Assembly (NCBI GenBank): GCA_026874595.1
Contig: CM049322.1
Coordinates: 32,134,340-32,198,339, forward strand
Direction of reading: 5' to 3'
DNA length: 64,000 bases
DNA from: Sipunculus nudus
Lineage: Eukaryota > Annelida > Sipuncula > Golfingiida > Sipunculidae
Under the pieces are notes generated by a model, which was not told where the DNA came from, searched no databases, and saw only the letters and a list, made by a program, of their open reading frames with translations. Position numbers and translations under genes: made by a program. Positions 1 to 11,739 of this stretch are shown here, piece after piece. Each line of letters begins with the position of its first letter. Position 1 is the first letter of the stretch.

Positions 1-447
1 ACCGGATAACGTAGACACCGGACCTGTTCTTACTGTAAAATCAGGTTTAATTGTTTTCTGGACGGATATTAACGGGGAAAATATCTTTCGAAAATTTCCT
101 GGGATTTTATAAAAGACCTCTCTTCCGATTCTTATTTATATACTATGCATCTGTAATACGTAAATGTGTCTTTAGTAAACATGATAGAAAATGTTAATAA
201 TGTGACATCTTTTATACAATCTTTGAAATTTCCATGAAAACGGTTGATAATATTTTTTGTGAATCAGTGAAGCTGCCACTTACCAGGGTAAGTAAAGCGC
301 CATTTTCGTATTCTGACTGGCCGTATATGAATAAGAAATGGCATAGTTTCACTATTGGCAAGGTTTTAGAAAATCAAGAAAAACATATAGGCTTGAGTCT
401 TAAATGGCACTTTCAACAGTACTGTCGGTATCGTCTCCTCGAAAATT
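1..447. other. Edge region without firm gene
   Basis: AT-rich sequence downstream (minus sense) of the first lectin exon. Two minus-strand donor-like sites are visible, a GTAAGA near position 32 and a GTAAGT near 283, each behind a short open stretch. I could not pair either with a convincing acceptor in one consistent frame, so no exon is called. Confidence 0.3.
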
Positions 448-643
448 TTATTTTTCCTCTCTAGCTTGCCAAGTAACCTCACATATGGCTCTAGTACTGT
501 CTATATCATCACCAGCATTATACCAACGGTAGTCATAATTCTCCATAGATATCCAGTTGGTATACGTAATCTTTGTCCCTGTGGCAGTCCCAGGTCCTTT
601 GATTAACTAAGTGCTGTCCACTTGTCCAAAGGCCATGTATTTT
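448..643 (-). pseudogene. C-type lectin domain, C-terminal exon with 1-nt frame break
   Basis: Reading the minus strand, this segment gives WTSGQ, then TATGTKITYTNW, then WYNAGDDIDSTRAICEV and a stop after AREEK. That is the second half of a C-type lectin-like fold, closely matching the intact exon at 22094-22368 (AYWTSGK, W.W.ATG, FTNW, ICEK). The WTSGQ part and the ATGTKITYTNW part are in different frames. A single missing base inside the second Trp codon of the WxW motif explains the shift. The C2-C3 disulfide cysteines and the Ca2+/sugar motifs (EPN/QPD, WND) of classical lectins are absent. The acceptor is poor, and no N-terminal CTLD exon was found upstream. Either a pseudogene or an assembly indel. 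Confidence 0.6.
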
Positions 644-2480
644 CTTGGTTCATAGGAAATAGGAAGTTATAATAAACACCGAAAATATCTTCAAAGTAAT
701 GTAAATATTAGATGTGCATTATATCCAGAGGTAGAGGATTTACTGGAGCTAAGGCACAGGGTATTAGGAACATAACTCAATCACCCTTTTAGGGATAAAA
801 TGGAATTCAAACGTACTAAATGGTTCCAGTATTGTTTTAAGATGTTCAGATTCCATCTCATTCCATCTCCGCCATCTTGTTTACATGTTTTCCTGCTCTC
901 CGGCCAGCCTTGCCATCCTCAAACTTCCCCTTCTCGGAGCGGCATATCCAATGATCATATTATCATACCTCAATGGACAAAAATCTGTGGATAAAGCCAA
1001 AAGTAGGACTTATTACAATAGTTACATTAGTTATACAAAGCATAATGCAGAATTGTATCCACACTCGATTAAGATCGATATAAGACAAAAACTGACAACT
1101 GATCGTGGTTTTGTGCCCTACATTATCCCGGCAAAATATTTGTAGCTTATTACTCTGGCTGGTGGTTTATTCTGAATGTTTTTTATATATATATATATAT
1201 ATATATACAGGCTACAATATTAACATGATGTCTCGTGAAACATGTAAAATATGAAACCCGAAAACGACTCAAGTAGTGAAACGCAAGTTCTACCATTGAA
1301 ACAAAATATGCCTTAAAGGATTCTAAGTTTTGCTGAGAAAATAGCTGCCCTATGTCAAGAAAAGCATGGGTTTTTAGTATGTACTTTCTAGTATGATGAA
1401 TGTGAATAGTTTTTCTACTTGAAGTCTCCACAATTTATCAACTACTCATAATTTAAGCATCTAGCTTGCCTAGCAAAAGTATAAAAATGCACCAATGTGA
1501 ATGATACCATTAAAAAGGTTAGATAGTTCGGTTCTACTCACTCATACTTGAATCACTTGAGCCTAAATTGCAATATTGCAGAGTCGGAATATATATTAAA
1601 ATTCTTTGCCAAACAAATAACAGTCATGAAAGATTGTAATGCAAGTTTATTTTAGTCCTTAAAAAGTTACTTAGTGTTACCGGGTGGGTAAAAAATACAT
1701 TCTAAAAATGCATTTATTTAAACATAACAAAATCAAGTTAAATTAATTAAGATGATAGAAATATTGTGTACCATCAGAAAGAACAGAAATAACACTGCAC
1801 CGGGCTTTGAATTAAGTATAATTTTACATATAGAGGGTTTTTTGCCAGTTCCGCTACCTCTGAGCGCATCCTATGCTGACTTGAAATATCCGGAATTACC
1901 TTTTGGCTTTATGGTTTTCATTAAAGTGGTATAAAGCAAATATTTTATTATTTAATTTCGATATCGATTCATATCATAACTGTGTTCAGAATGAAACACA
2001 CTAATCACTTCATTAAACCACGGTGAAGACAGTAATAATTAATTAAATGTGTAGCCCGAATCGAATCAGACAATCCCTTTTTCGAATCCGAATCTAAAAT
2101 ATAAGTAATAGACTTGAAAAGGTAAAAATTAAACATTCTTTAGTCAATATTTATTTTTAAGATCGACTTAAATACAAATAGAAGCTCCTTAAAGATGTAA
2201 ATCTGCATACGCTGATTTAAACTCACGAAAAGCTTGGAACTAACATTATTCGAATATTTCTGAATTATGTGATAAATATAATTATATAAACAATAGAGCG
2301 GCGTATTTCTGAATGCCGAATTTCCGAAAATTCGTTTTTCCGAAAATTAAAATGGGGTACCGAAAATTAATTCCTATTTCCGAAATATATTTCAAGTATG
2401 TAAAAACCTAAAATGAGCATTGTAATTACGAGTCACAAGGCCTGCAGTCATGTGTAAAGCCCAGTGGTGACCTTAATTAA
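644..2480. other. No gene recognised; TA tract and short motif repeats
   Basis: AT-rich intergenic or intronic sequence. It holds a (TA)12 tract at 1184-1207 and a patch at about 2300-2390 where short TTTCCGAAAAT-like words recur four or five times. Short open frames here show no domain or splice support. Confidence 0.4.
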
Positions 2481-2699
2481 TTAGTTCTGGGCCGATGTTG
2501 TCGCCGGGGCAAAGGTGTGAAAACTACAGCTAGCCCCGCAACGCTCGGCCCAATGTACCCCTAGCAAGCGACTGGGCAATTTCTCCAAGAGCACTTGTGT
2601 GTTATCAACCACATCTCGTTTGTACTCAAGCAGGCATAGTTCGTCGGCTTGGGACAGGATGTCATGCCCAATAACTGAGCAGTTTACTCGCATCAGCAT
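2481..2699 (-). other. GC-rich island with 72-codon open frame, unrecognised
   Basis: A roughly 220-bp block that is clearly richer in G and C than its surroundings. On the minus strand it is open from LMRVNCSVIGHDILSQ to a stop after TTSAQN. Composition suggests a coding fragment or a fragment of a mobile element. I recognise no domain and see no clear splice sites. It is followed (2740-3090) by a duplicated GCCGTGTTCCT word and its inverse near 3080. Confidence 0.3.
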
Positions 2700-3098
2700 T
2701 GTTGAGGTATAATTTATTAAAAGCTTGAGCTCGAGCAGCTTTTATATGTCCCGGTCTTTAATTACGTAGATCGATAAGAAACGCCGTGTTCCTTGGCGCT
2801 GTCATTTGACCTTTCCCTCCAGTGAATTTGATGTAAAAAAGAGCACGCATGTATTCTTAAAGCAGGTTAGACTGATCTTTGTCAATTATGCTCAGCAATA
2901 ATCCAGTATCTTTTATACTTATAGGTCGTCAATTACGAATATCGTAAAGAAACACCGTGTTCCTCGGGTAAAATGGCATTCAGTTAATCATTCACTGTCG
3001 TACTAACTTGCCGCTAGACCCTTGTCCGCATTTCCGAATGTTCGTTTTTACTAACAAAAAGCTTGTCCCCCGAAGCTTTCGGGAACACGGCGCTCTAC

Positions 3099-3176
<78 letters not shown>

Positions 3177-4946
3177 GTTTGCCACTCTTCAAATAAACGT
3201 TGGGTCGGTTATGTGAGATTTTGTGAATTCAATTAAACCATATAAAAAAATTATTCACCGAGCAACAAGATGACATCTGAAATGCTTTGTAGAAAATGTA
3301 AAACTTGTACTCAACGTCTGTCTCTTTTTCTATTTGATTTCCTCTTTCCTCTATAGACATGTGATAGGGTTTCCCGGTTCATCCAATGTTCTGTCGACTT
3401 ACATTTAAAGCAAAATATAGGTCATTTAGATAAAATGTTGTTACTCCAATAACAATAACAATAACACGAAGCAGCATAATTTGGCTAATGATCTGATCTT
3501 TGAAATATTCAGAAGCATGCCAAATGGTATTTTGAGATCAGTTCTGAATGGTCCGACGTCTCTCCCACTGATTTTTTAATACAAATTAGTATTAAAATAT
3601 ACTGCTGTTGCCAGTCTTCCTGATATTATTAGATAGTAGAGTTACCATGCGTTAAGATTACAGATCCATTGTCAGCTGCATAGTTCTAATTATGTAACTT
3701 TAAGTGATTTAAACACCATATTGTGCAAAAAATGTATACGTCTAAGCAGCTGCATGATCATATATGGTTTCATTGGTTTCTTGGATTTCATTGCCATAAC
3801 CCATCGCATAACCCAGATTTCCTGGTTTTCTGTTCCATCAGCATAGGTAACCGTGTACCCTATCATTTCGAAGGAAGGAACGTGCCAAGGTTACTGTTTA
3901 AGGTCAACACAGTTAAGAAGTGCCAAATGTAAATATATTTTTTTTTATTAGTTAGGCACAAAAATCCTTCGTCATCTTTTTATTTTGAAGGAAACTCCAA
4001 CATAACCAAACGTACCGGCTTTCGGGTAATCTAGTTTTCATGGGCAAATAAAACATTTGATTAATTAAAAGATGCTTTGCTTTTTCTAAATTAATAATGG
4101 CATTCAGGAAATCATGCACCAAAACACACTGTATATTAAAGAATTATCCGGTGTCCGTCAATATGGCAAAAAAATGTGACAGAGATAAATGAATATTGTA
4201 TTTCCCGCAAGAGAACAGGCGACACTCATTCTTAAAAAAATTTAACAGGTATCAAATCACCTCAATTCAATAAAACCCTGTCCTTTTTAAGACCTATTAG
4301 GGTGTCAAGTTAGGATTCAAGATATTTACTTATTTCAGCATGGAGGACATACCACATAAGAGATTGTAAGATAAATCAATACAAAAACATTTAGCGATAT
4401 TGTTTCCGGTTATCGACGGCAGGAAGCTTACACAGCACAGTTTAAACTCAGCAAAGTTTAATTATTTTAGAAATGTAGAAAATTAGTTCTTAGCCGATAT
4501 TTTGTAAAGGCAAAAGAGACTGCATGATTTTAAAACATTTCTCTACAGCGTGTTACGGATGAGGTAAACCTGAGTGGTTTTAATAAAAAAAAACGACTTA
4601 TATGTAAAAACATAAGAAACTATTACGCCACTGTGCTTATGTTTACAATTGTTTATCCGAGAGTACCTGAAACTGTTAATTTTAAATAAGGATACCGGTT
4701 ATAAGGCAACAGGAGGGATATACATATAAATTTATAATGTTCTATAAAAGAGGGCATTGTAGTGTAAGCTTGTGTCAATAATTAGTTTTATACAAAAAGT
4801 TATTATACTTCCTTGATAAAATATTTAAATAATAAATAAATTTATGGTTGAATGTTTGTGATCAAAGGTTGCATTTAGGAAAACAAGATACCACATAATT
4901 GAGCATATATAAAAACTGTAATGCCATCGAGCTTTAACAGACATAC
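2700..4946. other. No firm gene; TA tract and inverted motifs
   Basis: Contains the direct repeat AACGCCGTGTTCC / AACACCGTGTTCC (about 2780 and 2950), its inverse near 3080 next to a CCCGAAGCTTTCGGG hairpin, and a long (TA)n tract at 3102-3172. A minus-strand open stretch at about 3760-3900 (containing YTVTYADGTENQEIW) has an acceptor-like sequence, but all phases I tried hit a stop or give no match. Confidence 0.35.
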
Positions 4947-4998
4947 CAAAGGTACTTCTTTTCAATATTATTATCAACATAACTCCCACTAAAATGGA
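4947..4998 (-). CDS. Candidate second exon of small secreted-protein gene
   Basis: A 52-nt exon predicted between a polypyrimidine acceptor ending TTATTGCAG and a GTATGT donor. It enters in phase 1, agreeing with the phase-1 end of the signal-peptide exon at 5065-5137. Read in that phase it gives VHFSGSYVDNNIEKKYL. The intron between the two would be only 66 nt. No family recognised. Further exons were not found. Confidence 0.35.
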
Positions 4999-5064
4999 CT
5001 GCAATAATGGACAACTGGTATACGCACAATCGGTATGAGTAGTTATATTCATAGACAAACGTAC

Positions 5065-5137
5065 CAATGTCACTCTCCGTTTCATACATCAAGTCACATA
5101 TAGCCAGGATAAGCAGTACAAATGAACTTTTCCTCAT
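5065..5137 (-). CDS. Signal-peptide exon of a secreted protein
   Basis: Starts with ATG and reads MRKSSFVLLILAICD followed by an acidic stretch. That is a classical signal peptide (positive N-terminus, hydrophobic core), so the product should enter the secretory pathway. The exon ends ATTG|GTACGT, a usable donor, in phase 1. It sits upstream (minus sense) of the broken lectin exon at 448-643 and could be its first exon; no linking exons are visible, so that is only inference. Confidence 0.5.
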
Positions 5138-5845
5138 GGTACATCATCTATGTCTTTTGTCCGTCATGTACTGGCCACCGTTAATTGAAATCAACTATGA
5201 ATCACACCCAAAAGAGCGCAAATTTAATTTGCAAATGGAATCTTATCTATGGAGCGGCATTTGATGCGGAACTGATGTATAGAAAAGCCTGTACGTCAAG
5301 TTAATAATACCTTATACCTTTTAGTCATGACCTATATATGTAATCCTTATCCCTCGGTCGACATATATTTATTAAATATACATTCTTCTTTTAGACTTTG
5401 ATAAAGAAAGATATAAGTACATGTATGGAAGTGATTTTTCTAAGAGACTTTCAGAAATATTTCTCCTAAAATGTGCTCAATAAATCAAAAAGAATACTTT
5501 TATTCATAATTAAGGGGTAACATCAATATTTTTTTTATGACAAAACCCTGCAACTGAATAAAAGACCAGGCGAGATAACGAGTAATATCAGCCAATCATA
5601 ATCTAATCACTTTATTTGCTCAGATTATAAGTGTATCGCAGGCACGAGCTCTTCTGAGATGCAAGGACATGGCATTCAATATTAAAGCGATTAAACATTC
5701 AAACTAGAACTTTGTCTTCTGTTTCGAAAAAAAAAATTGTTCGATATTTTGTTATTCTTCTTGATTTAGAGAAATAACAAGAATAAACTAACCTGTGTGT
5801 TTAATTATCACAAATGAATCAATACGTTGATCACAAAATAGATCA
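5138..5845. other. No feature recognised
   Basis: AT-rich spacer between the signal-peptide exon and the terminal exon at 5846. No TATA box, repeat or coding signal that I could defend. Confidence 0.4.
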
Positions 5846-5872
5846 TCAGTAACTAGGAATACATTGCCCCTC
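5846..5872 (-). CDS. Terminal exon of Cys-containing protein
   Basis: Acceptor ATGTCTTTACAG is followed by nine codons, EGQCIPSY and a stop. It enters in phase 0, exactly matching the phase-0 end of the exon at 6037-6177 across a 164-nt intron. Joined, the protein ends MDTVC-EGQCIPSY. Short exon, but the splice and phase agreement on both sides supports it. Confidence 0.5.
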   Translation of the reverse strand, partial: EGQCIPSY

Positions 5873-6036
5873 CTGTAAAGACATCATAAAAAATCTATCC
5901 ATGTTTGTCAGAAAAAAAAATTACTTACTTATCACTAATAATTGAAACCCTAGACCCTTCCTAGACCTAATTCCCATTTGAAGTTCAAATAAATATATTG
6001 TTTAGTTGATCCAAATAAAGTGACTGATTCACTCAC

Positions 6037-6177
6037 ACAAACCGTATCCATTCTTTCCATTAAAACATCAAAGGATTCCAGATATTCCATCCCAACCGAT
6101 CCGGTGCTGAGCATAGTCATGCAGATTTTGAATATATTCTCATGAATAGGGACTTTGTTCAAACTGATAACACATGT
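6037..6177 (-). CDS. Internal exon of Cys-containing protein, family unknown
   Basis: A 141-nt, phase 0-0 exon between acceptor CAGAATTTTTTTAG and donor GTGAGT. It encodes 47 residues beginning TCVISLNKVPIHENIFKIC and ending LMERMDTVC. The three Cys and amphipathic spacing suggest a small helical disulfide-bonded secreted domain, but I recognise no family. The upstream exon, expected to carry the signal peptide, was not found between 6.2 and 8.7 kb. Possibly one of the small secreted-protein genes that populate this cluster. Confidence 0.5.
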
Positions 6178-6352
6178 CTAAAAAAATTCTGACTGCCGGT
6201 AAATAACTATAGCAACGGCTAAATAATAACCCTGAATCCAGGAATTAATGAAGCATATAGACAAGCATTGGCATTGTAATTATTTATGAGATCGGAATAT
6301 ACAATTTTTCACAGGGCATAATCAATATACCACGAAGAAATTAAACAGTCCT

Positions 6353-6431
6353 TCAAAGTGCACCACTCCCAGCAATGTTTGTCGCATATATATCAAATAG
6401 CCTTCCAGCAGGCTCTTCGCTGTCCTTATCT
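6353..6431 (-). CDS. Candidate terminal exon
   Basis: Acceptor TTTAATTCAG followed by an open stretch reading DKDSEEPAGRLFDIYATN then IAGSGAL and a stop. Amino-acid composition is protein-like. A second frame is also open across the same bases (NSEIRTAKSLLEGYLIYMR), so frame and even existence are uncertain. It does not join in phase to the exon at 6177. Confidence 0.25.
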
Positions 6432-7065
6432 CTGAATTAAATTGGGTTTCTTGTTTATATTTGACACGAATCAATAAACTCGGGATATTTCCTGATAGCA
6501 TGGAATTTAAAACACCAGTATGGCAGGTCTATAAGCTTGTTTATCGAAAAGCCGACAAGTAAACAAGATAACCCAAATCAATGTTGACAAATTGAGAAAA
6601 AGGGTAAACAGAGGTGGTCGATTGTGCTTTTACAGGTCACTAGTTTTTTTTTTTTTTTCTGGTGAGAGTATGATGACCCACACCAACGTTTTTCAATTGC
6701 GAATCTCTGGTTATTGAGACTTTCCACCATATGCTTTTGCTGTTTATATTTAGATTAGAATCGGCGCCGACTTCACGGGCTCCACATATAATTAGGTTTT
6801 TATGTATAAACAAACCAAGGGTTGATTTGAGGAGATTTGTGACTCATTTTTATCAAAGAATCATCTTTATTCATTACACATCAGCTATCGGAATAGGCCT
6901 TTTTAATCCAATAAACGGAAAACAAATTAATAACTAATTTTTATTTGTAGGCGAGTTATTTGCCAGAGAATTTTTTGCTTATTAATTGCACGTTAATGAT
7001 TATTGATATCACCTTTCTAAATTACCAGCAATTTTTTAATCCATCGGAAATCGCTAAATACAGTT
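6432..7065. other. No feature recognised
   Basis: AT-rich sequence with a T15 run near 6644. No supported exon or repeat. Confidence 0.4.
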
Positions 7066-7335
7066 GGTTGTAGGTCATTTCGATACGCAGCTCCTATATT
7101 GGGGAACAACCTACCAGTGCATCTGAGACTCGTGGATAATTATGAACGTTTTAAGTCCGATCTGAAGACATTCTATTTTAAAACTATTTCTGAATTTAGA
7201 TATATATAAAAGCTATGCTATGTTTTACTGGTCATATATCATGTGCATATGTTTTAATATCATAGTCTATTGTATAACCAGCGCAGTAGAGATCTTTGTA
7301 TGATGATTAGCGCTATATAAAAAATAAACTATCTA
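7066..7335 (+). mobile_element. 3' fragment of non-LTR (LINE) retrotransposon
   Basis: The plus strand reads FRYAAPILGNNLPVHLRLVD, then NYERFKSDLKTFYFK. This is the characteristic C-terminus of CR1/Jockey-type LINE reverse transcriptase proteins (consensus FAxAAPxLWNSLP followed by FKxxLKTHLF). Downstream, a 3' tail contains AGCGCTATATAAAAAATAAA and ends in a short CTAT-type microsatellite, as LINE 3' ends often do. The element is heavily 5'-truncated; reverse transcriptase and endonuclease are missing. Confidence 0.65.
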
Positions 7336-8500
7336 TCTAAATCGCTAAATACTTCTATACACCTGTTCAAATTTTACAAGCATGTATAATGTTTACATTT
7401 ATCGATTTTATTAGAAGAGCAAAGTCTAAAGGCTTTCTGGCAAACCAAAATGATTAGTCCCTGTACCTTTAATAATTTTATTAATGGCACTGTATATGTA
7501 ACAATCGATGCGTAAAATGAGTCCATTTGTGAATTGTCTTAAATTTTTTGTCAATTGACAAACTGCCTGATTCACTCAATAAATATTATAATATAACTAA
7601 ATATAAAATAAATAACTGAAACTTTTAGGCATTTTACAAATTGAATGTAAAAAGAAATTTAATACTTCAATTATAAAATTAATATTTAAATGACATTTAA
7701 TTTATTTCATTTACCTTAATCCTAATAAGTTATATTATATTTTCATCATATTATTGTATAATTTATTGTTTCAAATAATCAAAAATATCCATTTGACTTA
7801 ATTATGGTTCTTGCAGAAAAAAATTGTGTAATCATATAGTACGTTTATTTTACTGTGTCCCGGGCATAATTATGGGCTTAGGGAAGGTGATTTGGCGGGG
7901 TGTCCACCTTCCACAGTGCGGGCATATATATTTACAATTTTTATTTCTAATTTAAGCACTTTTGAAGTTATTTTAGTACAACTAACAGGGGATATTATAG
8001 CTCATAAAACAACAACATATAGAAGTATTCGACCCTTTAAATACTGAAGGCAGCAAAAGTCTCCTGAGAAGGTTCCCCAAACCCTTGGATCCGCAGTTGG
8101 CGATTTTATAATCAGACTTCAGGTCCTGGTTTCTATTCCCCAAATTGCATAAATTATTTAATATCGGAGTTGCACAAAGTCATGGAGAGTGAATCAACAG
8201 TTTTATTTTTTATATACAATTCGTAAATAATTGATGACACTGTCATTCATTTTGTAAATTTTGTTAATTTTAGAGCCTATTACAGTTAGAAAAGTTCGGG
8301 GATGGGGGGGGGGGGGGCTGTATTCAAAACACACAATCATTTATTGTGCTTACACCCTACCCTTTGTTACTCACCTATGTATATCCTAACCAATGGGTTC
8401 CATCATACTTTAACAATGTAAAGGTGTAACAGTGTAACAAGATAACCACCTGTCAATCACAAGTGAATCAGATACAATTTCAGTTGACCTTTTATTGTTT
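7336..8500. other. No gene; G-tract and one isolated donor
   Basis: Very AT-rich. A run of 13 G lies at about 8304-8317. An isolated minus-strand GTGAGT donor lies near 8370 with a short open stretch (YDGTHWLGYT) that ends in a stop at the donor itself. Nothing firm. Confidence 0.35.
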
Positions 8501-8760
8501 GTGACCAGCTTCAGGGCTGACCAATGAACTATCCGTCGTCCGTTTACAGGACACAATTCGTTATTGCTAAAATTAAAACTTCTAACCGAACACATAGGTC
8601 AATAAACCTCCTGTTAAACCCAGAAATTAGGTTTCTTAGCTATGGGGTTCGTAAGTACCCTTCAGAATAATTAAAACTTTTATACGAAAACTCCAGTATA
8701 TACAAAGATAATCCATTGATTGACAAGATTTTTTCCAATGCAAATTGATCATGAAGTTTT
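8500..8760. repeat. Dispersed repeat, copy 1 (with 49690-50010)
   Basis: Shares an ordered set of words with 49690-50010: a GTTAACAGG/GTTTACAGG followed by ACACAATT/GCACAAATT, GAAATTAGGT, AGCTATGGGG, and a TACCCTTCAGAATAAT/ACCCCCAGAAGTAAT block. The two are diverged copies of one dispersed repeat family. No coding capacity seen. Confidence 0.45.
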
Positions 8761-8919
8761 TCATCATAATCTAAAGAATGATGGCGCCACCAGTATTTTT
8801 TTTTTATTTTTTACGCATTTTACTCTCTATTTTGAGTCCTTCAAATCAAGCAGTCCGGCCATTAAAAGGAAACAAACCATAACCGTTAGTCCTGGAAGCT
8901 TTTATCTATACATCCACGA

Positions 8920-9600
8920 AATTTCTTGGCAAATATTCTTGGACACCTGAAATGAGGTCACACTGACCTATATCTTGAAATCTATGGACCAAAAGCATTA
9001 TCTTGAGCCCACAATGAATTAGACGGAACACAAATTATATCAATTTGCCCCTAGAATCGCCTTACGTGACATAAAGGGAAGTCTCGGGCAATTCTCCTTG
9101 GAAACCTTAATGAGGACATATCGACATACCAACTACGGACAAAATCTTAATATTGAGTACTCTGTCGGTCAGGCGGGGCACCAATTGTTTCCGCTGGCCC
9201 AAAAAAACATAACTTTTAGAACTAGAAAACGTGTCACTGTGCATCTAGGGAAGACTTGCGCAAATCTTTCTGGAAACCAAAAATTAGGTATTGATGATCT
9301 ATATTCTGCAAAATATGTAAAAGAACATAAACTGACAGGACAGATGTGCATGATTGGTTACAGTTGGTGTTAGAAACTTCTCATTTTCTTAAGTTCAAGG
9401 GAGGTACCTGTAAAAATTTCTTGGAAACCTGGAATAATGTCAATAGGCGAGCTATGTTCAAGAACATGATTTTATAACTCTATTAATCAGATTAGCACAA
9501 ATTGTAGTATTTTGACGAAGAAACTTAGCATCAAGAGATTCCTGGTAAATCTCCTTGGAAAGCCTATATAAGTTCACTGAATTTATAAGGACCTCTGAGG
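8920..9600. repeat. Degenerate ~150-bp tandem repeat
   Basis: The phrase CTTGGAAACC (or close variants), followed by an AATGAGGACA-like word, recurs at about 8935, 9098, 9265, 9420 and 9550, roughly every 130-165 bp. The units are strongly diverged. The open frame at 9098-9373 crosses this array and is probably fortuitous. Confidence 0.4.
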
Positions 9601-10049
9601 ACTTTTGACAATGCATGATTTTGAGCACTGGGAATAATTTTTACCATTGGAAGGTTTCTTGAATAAAGCTTTGCGCCATGGCCCAATGGCCACTTATTTT
9701 AAATCGTGTGGCCAAGTGACAATGTATGTCGGTCGTTGCCAACCTCGTTTCATAAGCTTCATTTTTTAGAATAATAATCACACTAAGGAAACAATGAGTA
9801 GCTGTTAAATGTAAACCTTTGAGCATGTGACAACTGACCTTCATAAATGGAATCAGGAAGAAAAAAAAGAACTATTATCTCAGATACCGATTTAATTGCA
9901 TAACATACATCTTTGCAAGGTATTGATTTGGTTTATTTTTATTTATTATAATTTGTCTCATTCTTTTATTGCAGATGACTATCTGAAATTGATTTGCTAG
10001 TTAATTAAAATATTGCCAACGTTCATCGGGTAGCCGAATGTAGAACTGT
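9601..10049. other. No firm feature
   Basis: Lies immediately 3' (minus sense) of the lectin stop codon at 10050. A plus-strand acceptor-like sequence (TTCTTTTATTGCAG near 9974) is followed by a short frame DYLKLIC and a stop, with no partner exon. Confidence 0.3.
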
Positions 10050-10282
10050 CTATACTTTGACCTCGCAAACAGCTTTAACATTGGGAGTATCATCATCAGC
10101 ATTAAACCAGTCGTATCCCTTGCTCTCAATTGCAATGTATTTCAAAGTATTTATCAAAAATGAAGGTTGACCAGAAATCGAGTTTGTAAATCGTACTGCT
10201 TTTCCCGAAGCGATCCAGCTCCATGTGCCATTTCTGAATTGGAACTTCCCACTTGTCCAATAAGCATGCAGCAACGGATATT
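10050..10282 (-). CDS. C-type lectin domain, C-terminal exon (locus 2)
   Basis: Acceptor TTTCTTCACCAG, then the second half of a C-type lectin-like domain: LLHAYWTSGKFQFRNG, TWSWIASGKAVRFTN, a Tyr/Trp-rich WFNADDD segment and AVCEVKV before the stop TAG. It enters in phase 1, matching the exon at 10640. Of the usual four CTLD cysteines only the last is here; the C2-C3 pair and the WND/QPD Ca2+-sugar motifs are missing, so classical carbohydrate binding is unlikely. This exon itself is intact. Confidence 0.75.
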
Positions 10283-10639
10283 CTGGTGAAGAAATACATT
10301 TTAATATTAATGTATCCGTTGCATGCCTATCGAGTCATATTATATACAAGCCCGATCCCAAAAAGGCTGTAATAAAAGAAATCTGTATGATGAGCAGACA
10401 TCTTGACTAGTCAATAATATGTTATTATTGAGGATAATGACTCTATCTATATGTTTGGTTATACAATTTTGAGGGAAGCAAAAATTATTATGGAGAAATT
10501 ACTCCTGTGTTTCATACGCATTTTACAAATAAGCAGAAAAAAGAAATATACCAATAACCTTCATTATAAAAATAAGTAGAGGTCTGGCAATAGCTTGATT
10601 GTAGAAATGAGAAGAAAAATAACTTGCACTGTCGCTTAC

Positions 10640-10850
10640 CATTCTGTGCAGACATGAAAGTTTTTATGTGTTCGAGTTCTTTCTCTGTTTCAATGCTGAC
10701 AAGATCAGCGACTGTGATTTTGCAGAGTTGTCTGGCAACAGTCCAGCCACTCCACTCACCCACTTACCTAGAAATATAGGCTTAATAGGATCGTACGACA
10801 ACAAGACCATAACTTTTCTTTCTTTCTCACATGCTTTTGCTAATATTTTA
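10640..10850 (-). pseudogene. C-type lectin domain, N-terminal exon with frame break (locus 2)
   Basis: Acceptor ACACTCCTTCAG and donor GTAAGC are both good. The 5' part reads KILAKACEKERKVMVLLSY up to IFLGK; the 3' part reads EWSGWTVARQLC, then ADLVSIETEKELEHIKTFMS. This is the first half of a CTLD (W..A...C helix, then LVSIE). The two parts are in different frames, and a one-base indel around 10752 would join them. Phase 2 at the acceptor agrees with the Cys-rich exon upstream, and phase 1 at the donor agrees with 10282. Three frame problems in one otherwise well-spliced gene point to a recent pseudogene or to assembly errors. Confidence 0.6.
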
Positions 10851-10946
10851 CTGAAGGAGTGTATTTATCTTGGTTATCTAAGTTGAATACACTCCCTAAG
10901 AAAAATATTGGTTATCTTAGTTCATGTATGTAAATTTGTCACGTAC

Positions 10947-11117
10947 TTTTTTCGACTTCCAGTATCTTTCGAACATCTTTTGTCAAAACAATTTTCATAA
11001 CGACAGCCACATGTTTTACACCGTGGGTCAGACACCCTGGCTTATATAAAGGATTGCAAACTTGTTTTCCGGTAATACAACCCACTTGTCCTTGGTCGAC
11101 AATTAATACTGCCCAAG
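10947..11117 (-). pseudogene. Cys-rich module exon with frame break (locus 2)
   Basis: Between acceptor AGTCTTTTGCAG and donor GTACGT. The first part reads WAVLIVDQGQVGCITGKQVC to PLYKPGC; the second, in another frame, reads DPRCKTCGCRYENCFDKRC. A one-base loss between them would give eight closely spaced Cys, resembling an EB/EGF-like disulfide module, placed between a signal peptide and the CTLD. The other frame through the whole exon has an internal TAA. The exit phase (2) matches the next exon. Domain identity is inference. Confidence 0.5.
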
Positions 11118-11739
11118 CTGCAAAAGACTATTTTGCAGACGGAAGGAATGTTTTACATATTGTTTTTATCACATATCCTGTAAAACCTAATTAAAAAGTA
11201 TCTGATGCAATAAAGAACAATTTTCAAGAATGTGTGTCCAACTCTTCACTAATGCCACCTTTCCCTTATGTGAACCATTCAAAATTGCCTTTTCCCCAAG
11301 AGCTAATTACAAGAACAATTAAATATATATACCACTAACTACCAGCGACAGCATCTCCTTTAACAACAGCTACAGTCACGTGATGGGAACAATCTGTTCG
11401 TAACATAGGCCTTCAACATGCTTTTAAAAACGTGATCTTTTCAAAAGCTGCTGATTACAAGTCATCTGATTCTCTGTCTTCAGAATCTAGTACATTCAAT
11501 ATATTATTTCTAGAAATTGTGTATATAAATTAATATATAATAAAATAAACTTTCAGGTAATTTCCTGAAAGCTTTCCCTGGAAAAAAGTGTAAGGCACGT
11601 TGATAGTGATCGAATCGTTCTTTTGTCTGATCTTTGTGAAAGCATAAATCCAATTAATTTATAAAAAAAAGTAACAATTGAATAAAAATCCTAAATCAAT
11701 TCGTGATCTTGTCCTGGCTGAATCAATAAAGGTTCTTAC

